DNA of 64,000 bases from Bacillus sp. AFS088145. GTDB lineage: Bacteria > Bacillota > Bacilli > Bacillales > Bacillaceae_G. The stretch spans positions 186,001 to 250,000 of the forward strand of contig NZ_NUUX01000006.1 in NCBI RefSeq assembly GCF_002564465.1, written 5' to 3'. The notes beneath the pieces were generated by a model that was not told where the DNA came from, did not search any database, and saw only the letters and a program-made list of their open reading frames with translations. Shown here piece by piece: positions 34,873 through 42,330 of this stretch. The position numbers and the translations under genes were made by a program. Each line of letters opens with the position of its first letter. Within the stretch, counting starts at the first letter, position 1.

Positions 34873-35438
34873 ATATAGCTGGCGTCGTTTTAGCAGGTGG
34901 AAGGTCATCCCGTTACGGTAAACCAAAAATGTTTGAAACTTATAAAGATAAATTATTGTATGAATATAGTGTAGAAGCTTTAAAGGAAAATTCAATTTCT
35001 CCAATTATCATTTCAACGAACGAAAAACTAGTTCCGTATTTTAGTAAAAATGATCTAGACTTTGTCATTGAAGGAGAAGCCAAAGAATACCAAGGACCTT
35101 TGTATGCGATGTATAATGCATTTTCAAACATACCAAACAAAGACTGGTATTTTGTCCTAGCTTGCGACACACCTTTTATTACAGCTGACTTTGTAAAAAA
35201 CATGGTCGAAAGGGCAGCAAATACGAATGTTGATGCAATCGTTCCAATCCAGTCCGATAAACTTCAACCACTATTTGCGCTCTATCATCGAAATTGCATC
35301 AAAAAAATGAAAGAGATTTTAGATAAAAACAATCGAAAAGTTCAGTTATTATTCACTGAAGTAAATGTAATGACTGTTCAATTTTCAAGTGACGAACTCA
35401 TCTTTAAGAATATCAATAGTCCGAATGACTGGATTTAA
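34869..35438 (+). CDS. mobA: Molybdenum cofactor guanylyltransferase MobA
   Basis: 189 aa. Attaches GMP to Mo-MPT to give the MGD used by formate dehydrogenase. Visible: N-terminal AGVVLAGGRSSRYGKPK nucleotide-binding loop, ACDTPFI metal-binding Asp, DAIVPIQSDKLQPLFALYH. ATG 34869 overlaps the moaB stop by 4 nt and begins immediately before the conserved AGVVLAGG; a frame from 34836 would overlap moaB by 37 nt and is not needed. Confidence 0.92.
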   Translation: MNIAGVVLAGGRSSRYGKPKMFETYKDKLLYEYSVEALKENSISPIIISTNEKLVPYFSKNDLDFVIEGEAKEYQGPLYAMYNAFSNIPNKDWYFVLACDTPFITADFVKNMVERAANTNVDAIVPIQSDKLQPLFALYHRNCIKKMKEILDKNNRKVQLLFTEVNVMTVQFSSDELIFKNINSPNDWI

Positions 35439-35472
35439 TTTTCAAATTTAAGACTTACCTGGAGGGACTCCC

Positions 35473-35955
35473 ATGAGTGAATTTTCACATTGGAATGAAG
35501 AAGGAAGACCGAAAATGGTCGATATATCAGACAAAGACATCACTACAAGAGTTGCAATTGCGCAAAGTACAATTGCAATCTCAACGGAATTATATGAAGC
35601 AATTCAAAATGGATTAATTAAAAAAGGTGATCCACTAAATGTTGCACAAATTGCTGGAATTATGGGAGCTAAAAAAACTTCTGACATTATTCCAATGTGT
35701 CACCCAATCGCACTTTCAGGAACCGACTTTACATTCGAATACGTAGAGGCATCTAATGGATATGATTTAATCATTCGTGCGACAGTGAAATGCAGTGGAA
35801 AAACTGGAGTTGAAATGGAGGCACTTACAGCTGTAAGTATAGCTGGCCTTACATTTTACGATATGTGTAAAGCCGTTGATAAAAGTATGGTCATAAAAGA
35901 AACGTTTTTAGTTCAAAAAAAAGGTGGCAAAAGCGGCGACTTTTTCCATAAATAA
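35473..35955 (+). CDS. moaC: Cyclic pyranopterin monophosphate synthase MoaC
   Basis: 160 aa. Converts the MoaA product to cPMP. Visible: MVDISDKDIT..VA near the N-terminus, AGIMGAKKTSDIIPMCHPIAL with the conserved Lys and CHP, and VEMEALTAVSIAGLTFYDMCKAVDK. GGAGGG precedes ATG 35473. Last gene of the moeB-moaC run; MoaC is separated from moaA, its pathway partner, by the whole operon. Confidence 0.95.
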   Translation: MSEFSHWNEEGRPKMVDISDKDITTRVAIAQSTIAISTELYEAIQNGLIKKGDPLNVAQIAGIMGAKKTSDIIPMCHPIALSGTDFTFEYVEASNGYDLIIRATVKCSGKTGVEMEALTAVSIAGLTFYDMCKAVDKSMVIKETFLVQKKGGKSGDFFHK

Positions 35956-35991
35956 GATTGGAACAAAAGCTTAATTGATTAGTAGCATGAT

Positions 35992-36348
35992 CTAATCAAT
36001 TAAGTTTTCTAATTTTTTATCAAATAAAAAAACGGAAATTGCAATATCTTCTTCAACTTTCATATCCGAGAAAAGATTGATAAACTTTGCATCAACAATT
36101 TCTTCTAGCTTAACTGGATGATTTTTCGCATATACATCTTGAATCATCTTAGTTCTAGCATTATGTACGATATCACGGCCTTCAGAAGTTTGAGCGATAA
36201 ATAGCTCAGTAGGTGTCAGATTTCCATACAAAGTTGAAACAGCCATATTTTCAACAAAAACAGTATGAATTCTTTCAGGGCCTTTTCCAAATAATTCTTT
36301 ACGCAGTTTTCGTATATAGTCATTAAATTCATGGATGACTTTTGACAT
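35992..36348 (-). CDS. DUF2294 family protein
   Basis: 118 aa. The N-terminus HEFNDYIRKLRKELFGKGPERIHTVFVENMAVSTLYGNLTPTE (key runs FGKGP and LYGNLTP) is typical of DUF2294 proteins, small cytoplasmic proteins of unknown function in bacilli. Transcribed against the molybdenum genes on either side, with AAGGGGT before its ATG (36348). Its position between moaC and mobB suggests a link with formate or molybdenum metabolism, by context only. Confidence 0.8.
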   Translation of the reverse strand: MSKVIHEFNDYIRKLRKELFGKGPERIHTVFVENMAVSTLYGNLTPTELFIAQTSEGRDIVHNARTKMIQDVYAKNHPVKLEEIVDAKFINLFSDMKVEEDIAISVFLFDKKLENLID

Positions 36349-36461
36349 TACATATACCCCTTAAATTAATTTTCGTTTTTCTTATCATAAAACAATGATT
36401 AGAAAATTTAAAGGAAAAAACTTTTAGGGAACATCTTCTTAAAGGCTTTACTAAACTGCTC

Positions 36462-36514
36462 CACCATCAATACAAGAATCGATTAAATTGATTTTTGTAT
36501 TAATGGTGTTTTTT
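36462..36514 (+). terminator. Terminator-like hairpin in the mobB leader
   Basis: CACCATCAATACAAGAATC (36462-36480) pairs with GATTTTTGTATTAATGGTG (36490-36508), then T6. No plus-strand gene lies directly upstream (DUF2294 runs the other way), so it probably acts as an attenuator of mobB-modB or ends read-through from moaC. Confidence 0.65.
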
Positions 36515-36563
36515 CAGTAGGCTCCTTATAATAAAATTATTTAATAAAAAGGAATTGAGAGCG

Positions 36564-37109
36564 ATGAAAAAGAACTATTCCATTTTGCAAATTGTAGGCT
36601 ATCAAAATAGTGGGAAAACAACTCTTATTGAAAAACTCATTAAACAGGCCAATCACCAAGGATTATCAGCTGCTACTATAAAACATCATGGTCATGGCGG
36701 TGCGCCTGATTTAGAAATAGAACGTAAAGATAGTAGTCGTCACTTGGATGCTGGAGCAATTGTTTCTAGTGTTGAAGGTGATGGAGTCTTGCAATTAAGA
36801 ACAAATTTTATTAATTGGGATTTAAAGAAAACAATTGAATTATATCGCTTTTTTTCAACAGATATTATTTTTATTGAAGGTTATAAAAGGGAAAGTTATC
36901 CAAAAGTAGTATTAATAAGAAGTGAGGATGATCTAAATTTACTCGATTCATTAACGAATATTATTTGTGTGATCAGCCATTTTGAGATTGAAGAGGATCG
37001 ATTGAAAGATTATCAATATTTCCATCTTTATGATGAAGAACATTATTTAGATTTCTTGATGAATGAAATGTCAAAAGGTAATTTCATAGAAAATCAAAAA
37101 AACAGATGA
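36564..37109 (+). CDS. mobB: Molybdopterin-guanine dinucleotide adapter MobB
   Basis: 181 aa GTP-binding adapter that assists MobA. Visible: P-loop GYQNSGKTTLIEKL near the N-terminus, TIKHHGHGG, RHLDAGA, and FIEGYKRESYPKVVLI. ATG 36564 is preferred over TTG 36555, which lies inside the purine-rich ribosome binding region. Forms a short transcription unit with modB. Confidence 0.9.
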   Translation: MKKNYSILQIVGYQNSGKTTLIEKLIKQANHQGLSAATIKHHGHGGAPDLEIERKDSSRHLDAGAIVSSVEGDGVLQLRTNFINWDLKKTIELYRFFSTDIIFIEGYKRESYPKVVLIRSEDDLNLLDSLTNIICVISHFEIEEDRLKDYQYFHLYDEEHYLDFLMNEMSKGNFIENQKNR

Positions 37110-37142
37110 AAATATGGTTTATTTTGAAATGAGGAATTTTAA

Positions 37143-37799
37143 TTGTTTGAAGAGTTTTTAATTCCCCTTAAGATTTCCCTTAAGGTTACGATCGTGGCAG
37201 GTTTTATCGTTATTATTTTAGGGACTATAGCTGGAAGAATTCTCTCTATGAAATCCTTCAAAGGTAAGACACTTCTAGAAACAATTTTAATGTTACCTTT
37301 AGTTCTGCCTCCTACGGTTGTAGGGTTTTTACTATTAGTCATTTTCGGAAGACAAAGCTTCGTTGGAAAAATGATCGAATGGTTATTTAATCAACCAATT
37401 GTTTTTACTTGGTGGGCCGCTGTAATTGCATCAATTATTGTAGCGTTTCCACTTATGTATCAATCTGCAAAAACTGGATTTCAAAGTGTAGACAATGAGA
37501 TTGAAGAGGCAGCAAGAGTTTGTGGAGCAAATGAATGGAATGTCTTTTTCTTGATTTCAATTCCACTTTCATTAAAAGCCATTATCTCAGGGAGTATATT
37601 AAGCGTTGCAAGAGTACTAGGGGAATTCGGTGCTACACTTATGTTTGCAGGAAATATTCCAGGAAAAACACAAACTGTCCCGACAGCAATTTATTTAGCA
37701 ATTGATGCTGGAAATATGAAAATGGCTTGGTTATGGGTACTTTCAATGGTCTTAATTTCTTTTATTATGCTGTTAGTCGTACAATTGAAACAAAAATGA
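37143..37799 (+). CDS. modB: Molybdate ABC transporter permease ModB
   Basis: 218 aa, five or six membrane segments. LPLVLPPTVVGFLLL and the EAA-type loop EEAARVCGANEWNVFFLISIPLS are typical for ModB. The start is TTG 37143 with TGAGGAA upstream. Neither the binding protein ModA nor the ATPase ModC is in the window, so the transporter must be completed from elsewhere or this permease works with another ATPase. Confidence 0.9.
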   Translation: MFEEFLIPLKISLKVTIVAGFIVIILGTIAGRILSMKSFKGKTLLETILMLPLVLPPTVVGFLLLVIFGRQSFVGKMIEWLFNQPIVFTWWAAVIASIIVAFPLMYQSAKTGFQSVDNEIEEAARVCGANEWNVFFLISIPLSLKAIISGSILSVARVLGEFGATLMFAGNIPGKTQTVPTAIYLAIDAGNMKMAWLWVLSMVLISFIMLLVVQLKQK

Positions 37800-37938
37800 T
37801 TTTGCAGATTAGTATTGTCTCTAATTAGTATATAATGCTGTATATAGGATATTTTTCCTTTTAATTCCAAAATTTTAGTTTACATAAAATAAAGCCCAGT
37901 TTTACAATTAGAAACTTAAAAATGAGAGGGTGGAAGGT

Positions 37939-38586
37939 ATGGCAAATAAAGTTGAGTTAATTAATCTTGCAGTAGGATTACCGAGTAAAATGGAATACGG
38001 CGAAAACAAAGAAATGATAACGGGGATTTGTAAAGAAGGAATAGAAGAAGTTTACTTATCAAAAGAAGGCTTTAAAGGTGATGGAGTAGCTGACTTAAAA
38101 CATCACGGTGGGCCAGATCGAGCTGTATGTGTCTATCCATATGAACACTACGAACTTTGGGAAAAAGAGTTTAATATAAATTTACCACTTTCGGCATTCG
38201 GAGAAAATATTACTGTCACAAATATGTTAGAAAAAGAAGTATGCATTGGCGATGTCTACCAAATTGGCGATGCAATTATACAAATTACACAAAGCAGAAT
38301 ACCTTGTGACACAATTACAAGGAGAACGAATGTGGCACTTAAGAGAATCGTAGAAACTGGTTTTACAGGCTACTTATGCCGTGTATTAAAAGAGGGAACA
38401 ATTAGAAAAGATTCGAAAATAGAATTAATCGAAACTCAAAAAAATAAAGTTTCGGTTCTTAATTGTAATGAGATTTATTTCCACGATCCAAAAAATATTG
38501 AAGGAATAAAAGCGATATTGGAAGTTCCTGAGTTAGCCGAGGATTGGAGAATTCGGTTAAATAAGCGTTTGGAGAGTTTAGTTTAA
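37939..38586 (+). CDS. MOSC domain protein (YiiM-like)
   Basis: 215 aa. MOSC domain with DLKHHGGPDRAVCVYPYEHY, the conserved FGENITV, and IGDVYQIGDAIIQITQSRIPCDTITRR, where the Cys is the likely Mo/MPT ligand. YiiM-type proteins are Mo-cofactor enzymes reducing N-hydroxylated compounds, in keeping with the molybdenum island. ATG 37939 is chosen over GTG 37930, which lies within the GAGGGTGGAAGG ribosome binding region. A decayed copy of its 3' end lies 840 bp downstream. Confidence 0.9.
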   Translation: MANKVELINLAVGLPSKMEYGENKEMITGICKEGIEEVYLSKEGFKGDGVADLKHHGGPDRAVCVYPYEHYELWEKEFNINLPLSAFGENITVTNMLEKEVCIGDVYQIGDAIIQITQSRIPCDTITRRTNVALKRIVETGFTGYLCRVLKEGTIRKDSKIELIETQKNKVSVLNCNEIYFHDPKNIEGIKAILEVPELAEDWRIRLNKRLESLV

Positions 38587-38601
38587 ATAGTATTATAATA
38601 G

Positions 38602-38634
38602 GAAGTCGCTTGAGTTATAGCGGCTTCTTTTTTT
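38602..38634 (+). terminator. Terminator after the MOSC gene
   Basis: GAAGTCGCT (38602-38610) pairs with AGCGGCTTC (38619-38627), then T7. A near copy occurs at 39444-39477. Confidence 0.85.
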
Positions 38635-38674
38635 ATGAAAAAAGAATGCCTAATTGGACATTCGTAGGGGACCC

Positions 38675-38783
38675 TTAATTTGATAAATTTAAATACGTAA
38701 CAGCACCAAAGATAAATACAATTACTATAACAGCTAAAACCGATATCCCCAATTAGAAATAACACTGGTAGTATAGCAAGCAC
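38675..38783 (-). pseudogene. Frameshifted small membrane peptide gene (candidate)
   Basis: On the minus strand AAGGAGG sits 6 nt before a GTG (38781-38783). That frame reads VLAILPVLFLIG; after a GGGG run (38747-38750) a frame offset by one continues GISVLAVIVIVFIFGAVTY to a TAA. Removing one G joins them into a hydrophobic peptide of about 35 aa. A real micro-gene broken by a homopolymer indel, or a sequencing error, is inferred. Confidence 0.35.
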
Positions 38784-39023
38784 TAAACTCCTCCTTGAAA
38801 TAACTTCTAATACAATCTCATTTTCTATTATATGGGAAATTGTCATAATTCTATTTTTGCGAGAATTAATCAATTCAATTTTTCATTTTTTAAATGCAAA
38901 AGAACATCTATCCAATTAAAAGCAGGGACAGATGTTCTCGTAAAAGAATCTAAGAATATACTAAAATTTAATCAATTCATAGTATAGTAAAAAATCGTAT
39001 TTCCTTTTTTCTGTTTTTTGAAC

Positions 39024-39263
39024 TTAAAAGTTCCACCATCTGTCACTACGACGACCGGAATTATCTCGTCTTTCATCGTCACAACGATCTACTGCACGAC
39101 AGAAGTCTTCTTGATCAACTGTGATTCTCGCATTAAACGTAACCTCGTTATTTCTTCTATTATTTCTATTATTATTTCTATCATTAAATCTTTCGTTATT
39201 TCTATCACTAAATCTTTCGTTATTTCTCTCATTATTTCTTCCATTGTTACAGTTGCAACCCAT
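39024..39263 (-). CDS. Asn/Arg-rich repeat protein, unknown
   Basis: 79 aa. N-terminus MGCNCNNGR, then tandem RNNER/RFSDRNNERF-type repeats to about residue 40, then a non-repetitive part (VTFNARITVDQEDFCRAVDRCDDE) ending RWWNF. Very basic and hydrophilic; no signal peptide or membrane segment. AAAGGAAAAGG precedes the ATG on the minus strand. Repeat-rich small proteins of this kind are often spore-coat components in bacilli, but nothing here proves that. The opposite-strand frames are repeat shadows. Confidence 0.55.
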   Translation of the reverse strand: MGCNCNNGRNNERNNERFSDRNNERFNDRNNNRNNRRNNEVTFNARITVDQEDFCRAVDRCDDERRDNSGRRSDRWWNF

Positions 39264-39679
39264 TATAACACTACCTTTTCCTTTAATTTCATCTCGATAT
39301 CTTATGATTGGACAAGCAAAATGATATGGACAAGTGTTTGATTTTAATAAATATGATATGCAATTCCATGTATTTATTTAGCTTAGGATTGGGCAAATCG
39401 GTTAATTAGGCGTTTGGAGTTTAGTTTTAAATTTACTAAAAAGGAAGTCGCTCGAGGGAGAGGGGCTTCTTTTTTTGAAGATGAAAAGAGTCTTATTTTT
39501 ATATAACTTTCATAAGTATATATGGATTAAAAAATATATTTTGTCCAATAAATCATATGAAATTAATTGCATTATTTTCTTTGAAAATGTTTCTATATAC
39601 AAAAAAAGTAAGGCGAGCTTCTAACTACTTTAAATAATGTAAGGTTTAATTAGTTTATTTTAATTGGAGGTAATGGCAA
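39264..39679. other. Intergenic region with MOSC-gene remnant
   Basis: About 415 bp. Left part is the probable promoter region of the Asn/Arg-rich gene. 39384-39477 is a decayed copy of the MOSC gene's end plus terminator (see separate entry). The right part, to the GGAGG before the sugar kinase, is AT-rich without other recognisable features. Confidence 0.5.
39384..39477 (+). pseudogene. Remnant of a second MOSC gene 3' end with its terminator
   Basis: Matches 38542-38634 closely: shared runs include GGATTGG, TCGGTTAA, GCGTTTGGAG and GGAAGTCGCT. In the coding frame it reads DWANRLIRRLE where the MOSC protein ends EDWRIRLNKRLE, and the original stop is lost. The terminator hairpin is also copied (39444-39469). 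This is what remains of a duplicated or replaced MOSC gene. Confidence 0.65.
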
Positions 39680-40552
39680 ATGTTAGGTGCAATCGAAGCA
39701 GGTGGAACAAAGTTTGTATGTGCTATCGGAGATGAAAATGGCAATTTAATTAGGCGTATTCAATTCCCGACAACTGTGCCAGATGAAACGATTTCACAAG
39801 TAATTGAATTTTTTAAGAACTATCCCATAAAAGCAATTGGTATTGGATCATTTGGTCCGATTGATGTTAACGAGACGAACCCTACTTATGGATCGATTAC
39901 ATCAACCCCTAAAATGGCTTGGCAAGGCTTTCCTTTCGTACAAGCAATAAGTCAGCATTTTTCTGTTCCAATTGGTTTTAATACGGATGTGAATGCAGCG
40001 GCACTAGGTGAAGCTACTTTAGGTGCAGCAAAAGGGTTAGATAGCTGTTTATATCTAACAATTGGTACGGGTATAGGGGCTGGAGCTGTCGTAAATAGCA
40101 ATTTACTTCAAGGAATCACACACCCTGAAATGGGACATATATTAGTGAGACGTCATCCGAATGATGAGTTTGTAGGGAACTGTCCATACCATCGTGATTG
40201 CTTAGAAGGCTTAGCCTCTGGTCCTGCAATAGAAGCACGATGGGGGAAAATAGGTTCAAATCTGATCAATCGAAAAGAGGTTTGGGATTTAGAAGGATAT
40301 TATATTGCCCAAGCACTTATGCAATACATATTAATTCTTTCGCCTAAGAAAATCATTCTTGGTGGGGGCGTAATGAATCAAAAGCAAGTTTTTGAAAGTG
40401 TTTACAAATATTTGAATGAGCTAGTTTGCGATTATGTTAGTTTACCAGAATTGAATGAGTATATAGTACCACCTGGTTTAGGTAATAACGCTGGAATTAC
40501 TGGAGCTCTTTTGCTTGCACATAATGCTTTAACTAAAAATGCACTAGTATAA
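39680..40552 (+). CDS. ROK-family fructokinase/sugar kinase
   Basis: 290 aa. Visible: N-terminal GAIEAGGTKFVCAIGDENG ATP-binding motif, TDVNAAALGEA with the catalytic Asp, LTIGTGIGAGAV, and the ROK zinc motif CPYHRDCLEGLASGPAI. This set matches the YdhR/GmuE-like fructokinases of bacilli. TTGGAGG precedes ATG 39680. Next gene is mannose-6-phosphate isomerase, 23 nt on, so the pair likely feeds mannose and fructose into glycolysis. Confidence 0.9.
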   Translation: MLGAIEAGGTKFVCAIGDENGNLIRRIQFPTTVPDETISQVIEFFKNYPIKAIGIGSFGPIDVNETNPTYGSITSTPKMAWQGFPFVQAISQHFSVPIGFNTDVNAAALGEATLGAAKGLDSCLYLTIGTGIGAGAVVNSNLLQGITHPEMGHILVRRHPNDEFVGNCPYHRDCLEGLASGPAIEARWGKIGSNLINRKEVWDLEGYYIAQALMQYILILSPKKIILGGGVMNQKQVFESVYKYLNELVCDYVSLPELNEYIVPPGLGNNAGITGALLLAHNALTKNALV

Positions 40553-40575
40553 ATAGCCTATAGGAGGAAATGAGC

Positions 40576-41520
40576 ATGCAACCATTATTTTTAAAACCAG
40601 TATTTAAAGAACGAATTTGGGGTGGAACAGCTTTAAAATCAGATTTTAACTATAATATACCAAATGAAAATACAGGTGAATGCTGGGCAATTTCAGCTCA
40701 TCCTAATGGTGCATCTATTATTGAAAATGGCCCATTTGCAGGTATAGCATTAAATGAATTATGGAAAAAGCAACCCGAATTATTTGGTCACCCAAAGGAA
40801 AAAGTTTTTCCGCTTTTAACGAAAATATTAGACGCAAACATGGATTTATCTGTTCAAGTACATCCTGAAGATTCTTATGCAAAAGTTAATGAAAATGGTG
40901 ATCTCGGTAAAACAGAATGCTGGTATATTCTTGACTGTAAAGAAGATGCACATATGATTTTTGGCCATAATGCCAAAACAAAAGAAGATCTAATTAGCCA
41001 AATTAAAGAAGGCGAATGGTCAGATTTACTTCGCCGAGTAAAAATTAAGCCAGGTGATTTTTTCTATGTCCCAAGTGGAACCATTCATGCATTATGTGAA
41101 GGAACTCTTGTTTTAGAAACACAACAAAGCTCTGATACAACTTATCGGGTATACGATTATGATCGAAAAGATCATGAAGGAAATTTAAGAGAGCTTCATT
41201 TAAATAAAGCAATCGATGTAACAACAGTTCCCCATCAAGAAACAGAGGTGGAATTCAAGACGGAAGAAAAAGAAAATATAAAGATTAATACATTTGTAGA
41301 TTCGGATTTTTTTACCGTATATAAATGGGATATTACTGGAAAAGCTTATTTAACCTATAATGATCAATATCTACTTTTAACTGTAATAAACGGTAATGGA
41401 AAACTGATCCATAGCGGAGAAGAATATATTTTATCAAAAGGCTCGAACTTCATCATTCCTGTTGGATTTGGAGAATTTGTTTTAGATGGAGATTGTGAAA
41501 TAATTGTTTCGCATACTTAA
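40576..41520 (+). CDS. manA: Mannose-6-phosphate isomerase, class I
   Basis: 314 aa zinc enzyme interconverting mannose-6-P and fructose-6-P. Visible: ERIWGGTAL, the zinc-ligand run LSVQVHPEDSYAKVNE, GKTECWYIL, FFYVPSGTIHAL and TTYRVYDYDR. The length fits the short Bacillus-type class I enzymes (ManA/Pmi/GmuF). ATG 40576 is preferred; GGAGG at 40563-40567 is too close to ATG 40570. Confidence 0.93.
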   Translation: MQPLFLKPVFKERIWGGTALKSDFNYNIPNENTGECWAISAHPNGASIIENGPFAGIALNELWKKQPELFGHPKEKVFPLLTKILDANMDLSVQVHPEDSYAKVNENGDLGKTECWYILDCKEDAHMIFGHNAKTKEDLISQIKEGEWSDLLRRVKIKPGDFFYVPSGTIHALCEGTLVLETQQSSDTTYRVYDYDRKDHEGNLRELHLNKAIDVTTVPHQETEVEFKTEEKENIKINTFVDSDFFTVYKWDITGKAYLTYNDQYLLLTVINGNGKLIHSGEEYILSKGSNFIIPVGFGEFVLDGDCEIIVSHT

Positions 41521-41692
41521 GAATTAAGGGAAAACAAGGCATCCCTTCAGAAGATTTCTAGACTGAATGCAAGTGCTTGCCTTTTGATGGGTGAATTTAC
41601 CTAAGACGTAAATGAGTACCAGATAGGCGAAGCAAAGAAGAAAGAGAGCGTAAGTTAACAAAAGCCAGGCAGCTTATTAGCTGCTTGGCTAT
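41521..41692 (+). ncRNA. Structured 3' region or small RNA (candidate)
   Basis: 172 bp between convergent genes, less AT-rich than other gaps. It contains GCAAGTGCTTGC (palindrome, about 41569-41580) and a strong terminal hairpin AGCCAGGCAGCT/AGCTGCTTGGCT (41663-41690). The terminator lies at the far end, so manA mRNA would carry a 150-nt tail, or a small RNA starts here. No known RNA family was recognised. Confidence 0.3.
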
Positions 41693-42210
41693 TAAAATTC
41701 AACTTCACTAGTAGTTTTAGGCTCAGCTAACCAGCGCAGTGTCTGATTATGGTGATTAATAATTTGCTCAGCCGTCAGCTCATCTGAATTCCATGTACTA
41801 TGTGCGTCCGTAACAAGTGTAACTTCATAGCCATTTCCAAAGGCGTTTCTAGTCGTTGTATCAACACAGATTTCCGTTTGAATTCCCGCCATGACTAAAT
41901 GATTAATTTCCTGTTTTGCCAGCTCTTCTTTTAAATTCGTCTTAAAAAATGAGTCTGGTGTTGTTTTATGTATAATGATATCACCATCAATTGGAGCAAT
42001 ATCTGACTGAATTTCCCAACCAGGTGTACCATATTCAAGTGGAGAACCTTCTTCAGAATGCTGTATATAAAAGATTGGAGTATTCGTAGCTCTTGCTTGA
42101 TCGATCAATTTGTTTAGATTATTTAATAATGTTTCACCTTTATAAACCGGATTAGATTCGGAGAACATAAAAGCCTGTACATCAATTACTAATAGAGCTG
42201 TTTTTTTCAT
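41692..42210 (-). CDS. Isochorismatase-like cysteine hydrolase
   Basis: 172 aa. Visible: N-terminal ALLVIDVQAFMF with the catalytic Asp, the Lys in IIHKTTPDSFF, and the nucleophile region VMAGIQTEICVDTTTRNAF with Cys, completing the Asp-Lys-Cys triad. Members hydrolyse isochorismate, nicotinamide or related amides; substrate not predictable. GGGGAG precedes the ATG (42210). Confidence 0.88.
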   Translation of the reverse strand: MKKTALLVIDVQAFMFSESNPVYKGETLLNNLNKLIDQARATNTPIFYIQHSEEGSPLEYGTPGWEIQSDIAPIDGDIIIHKTTPDSFFKTNLKEELAKQEINHLVMAGIQTEICVDTTTRNAFGNGYEVTLVTDAHSTWNSDELTAEQIINHHNQTLRWLAEPKTTSEVEF

Positions 42211-42330
42211 TTATAAATCTCCCCTTAGATAATTGGATATTTTTTACACCTTATAGAAGAAAATATATCATTATTGACAGTAGAGTAGAAGGGGTATTTT
42301 CAGCAAATTTTTGCCTGTTGTAATTTAAAT

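Larger units (their letters stand above)
38587..39023. other. Intergenic region with decayed sequence
   Basis: About 440 bp. Holds the MOSC-gene terminator, a probable frameshifted minus-strand micro-gene (38675-38783), and the hairpin AGAACATCT/AGATGTTCT (38901-38938), probably the terminator of the minus-strand Asn/Arg-rich gene. A minus-strand frame from 38873 shows no ribosome binding site or protein family and is not called. Confidence 0.5.

Noticed and set aside
38583-38873. 96-aa minus-strand frame
   Set aside because: No ribosome binding site at its ATG; it overlaps the MOSC terminator, and only the short GTG-started stretch inside it has a good binding site.
39018-39341. Plus-strand frames of 107 and 67 aa rich in Ser, Ile and Leu
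   Set aside because: They are complements of the Asn/Arg repeats and have no translation signals.
39592-39605. CcpA cre site before the sugar kinase (TGAAAATGTTTCTA)
   Set aside because: Three mismatches to the consensus; not better than expected in AT-rich DNA.
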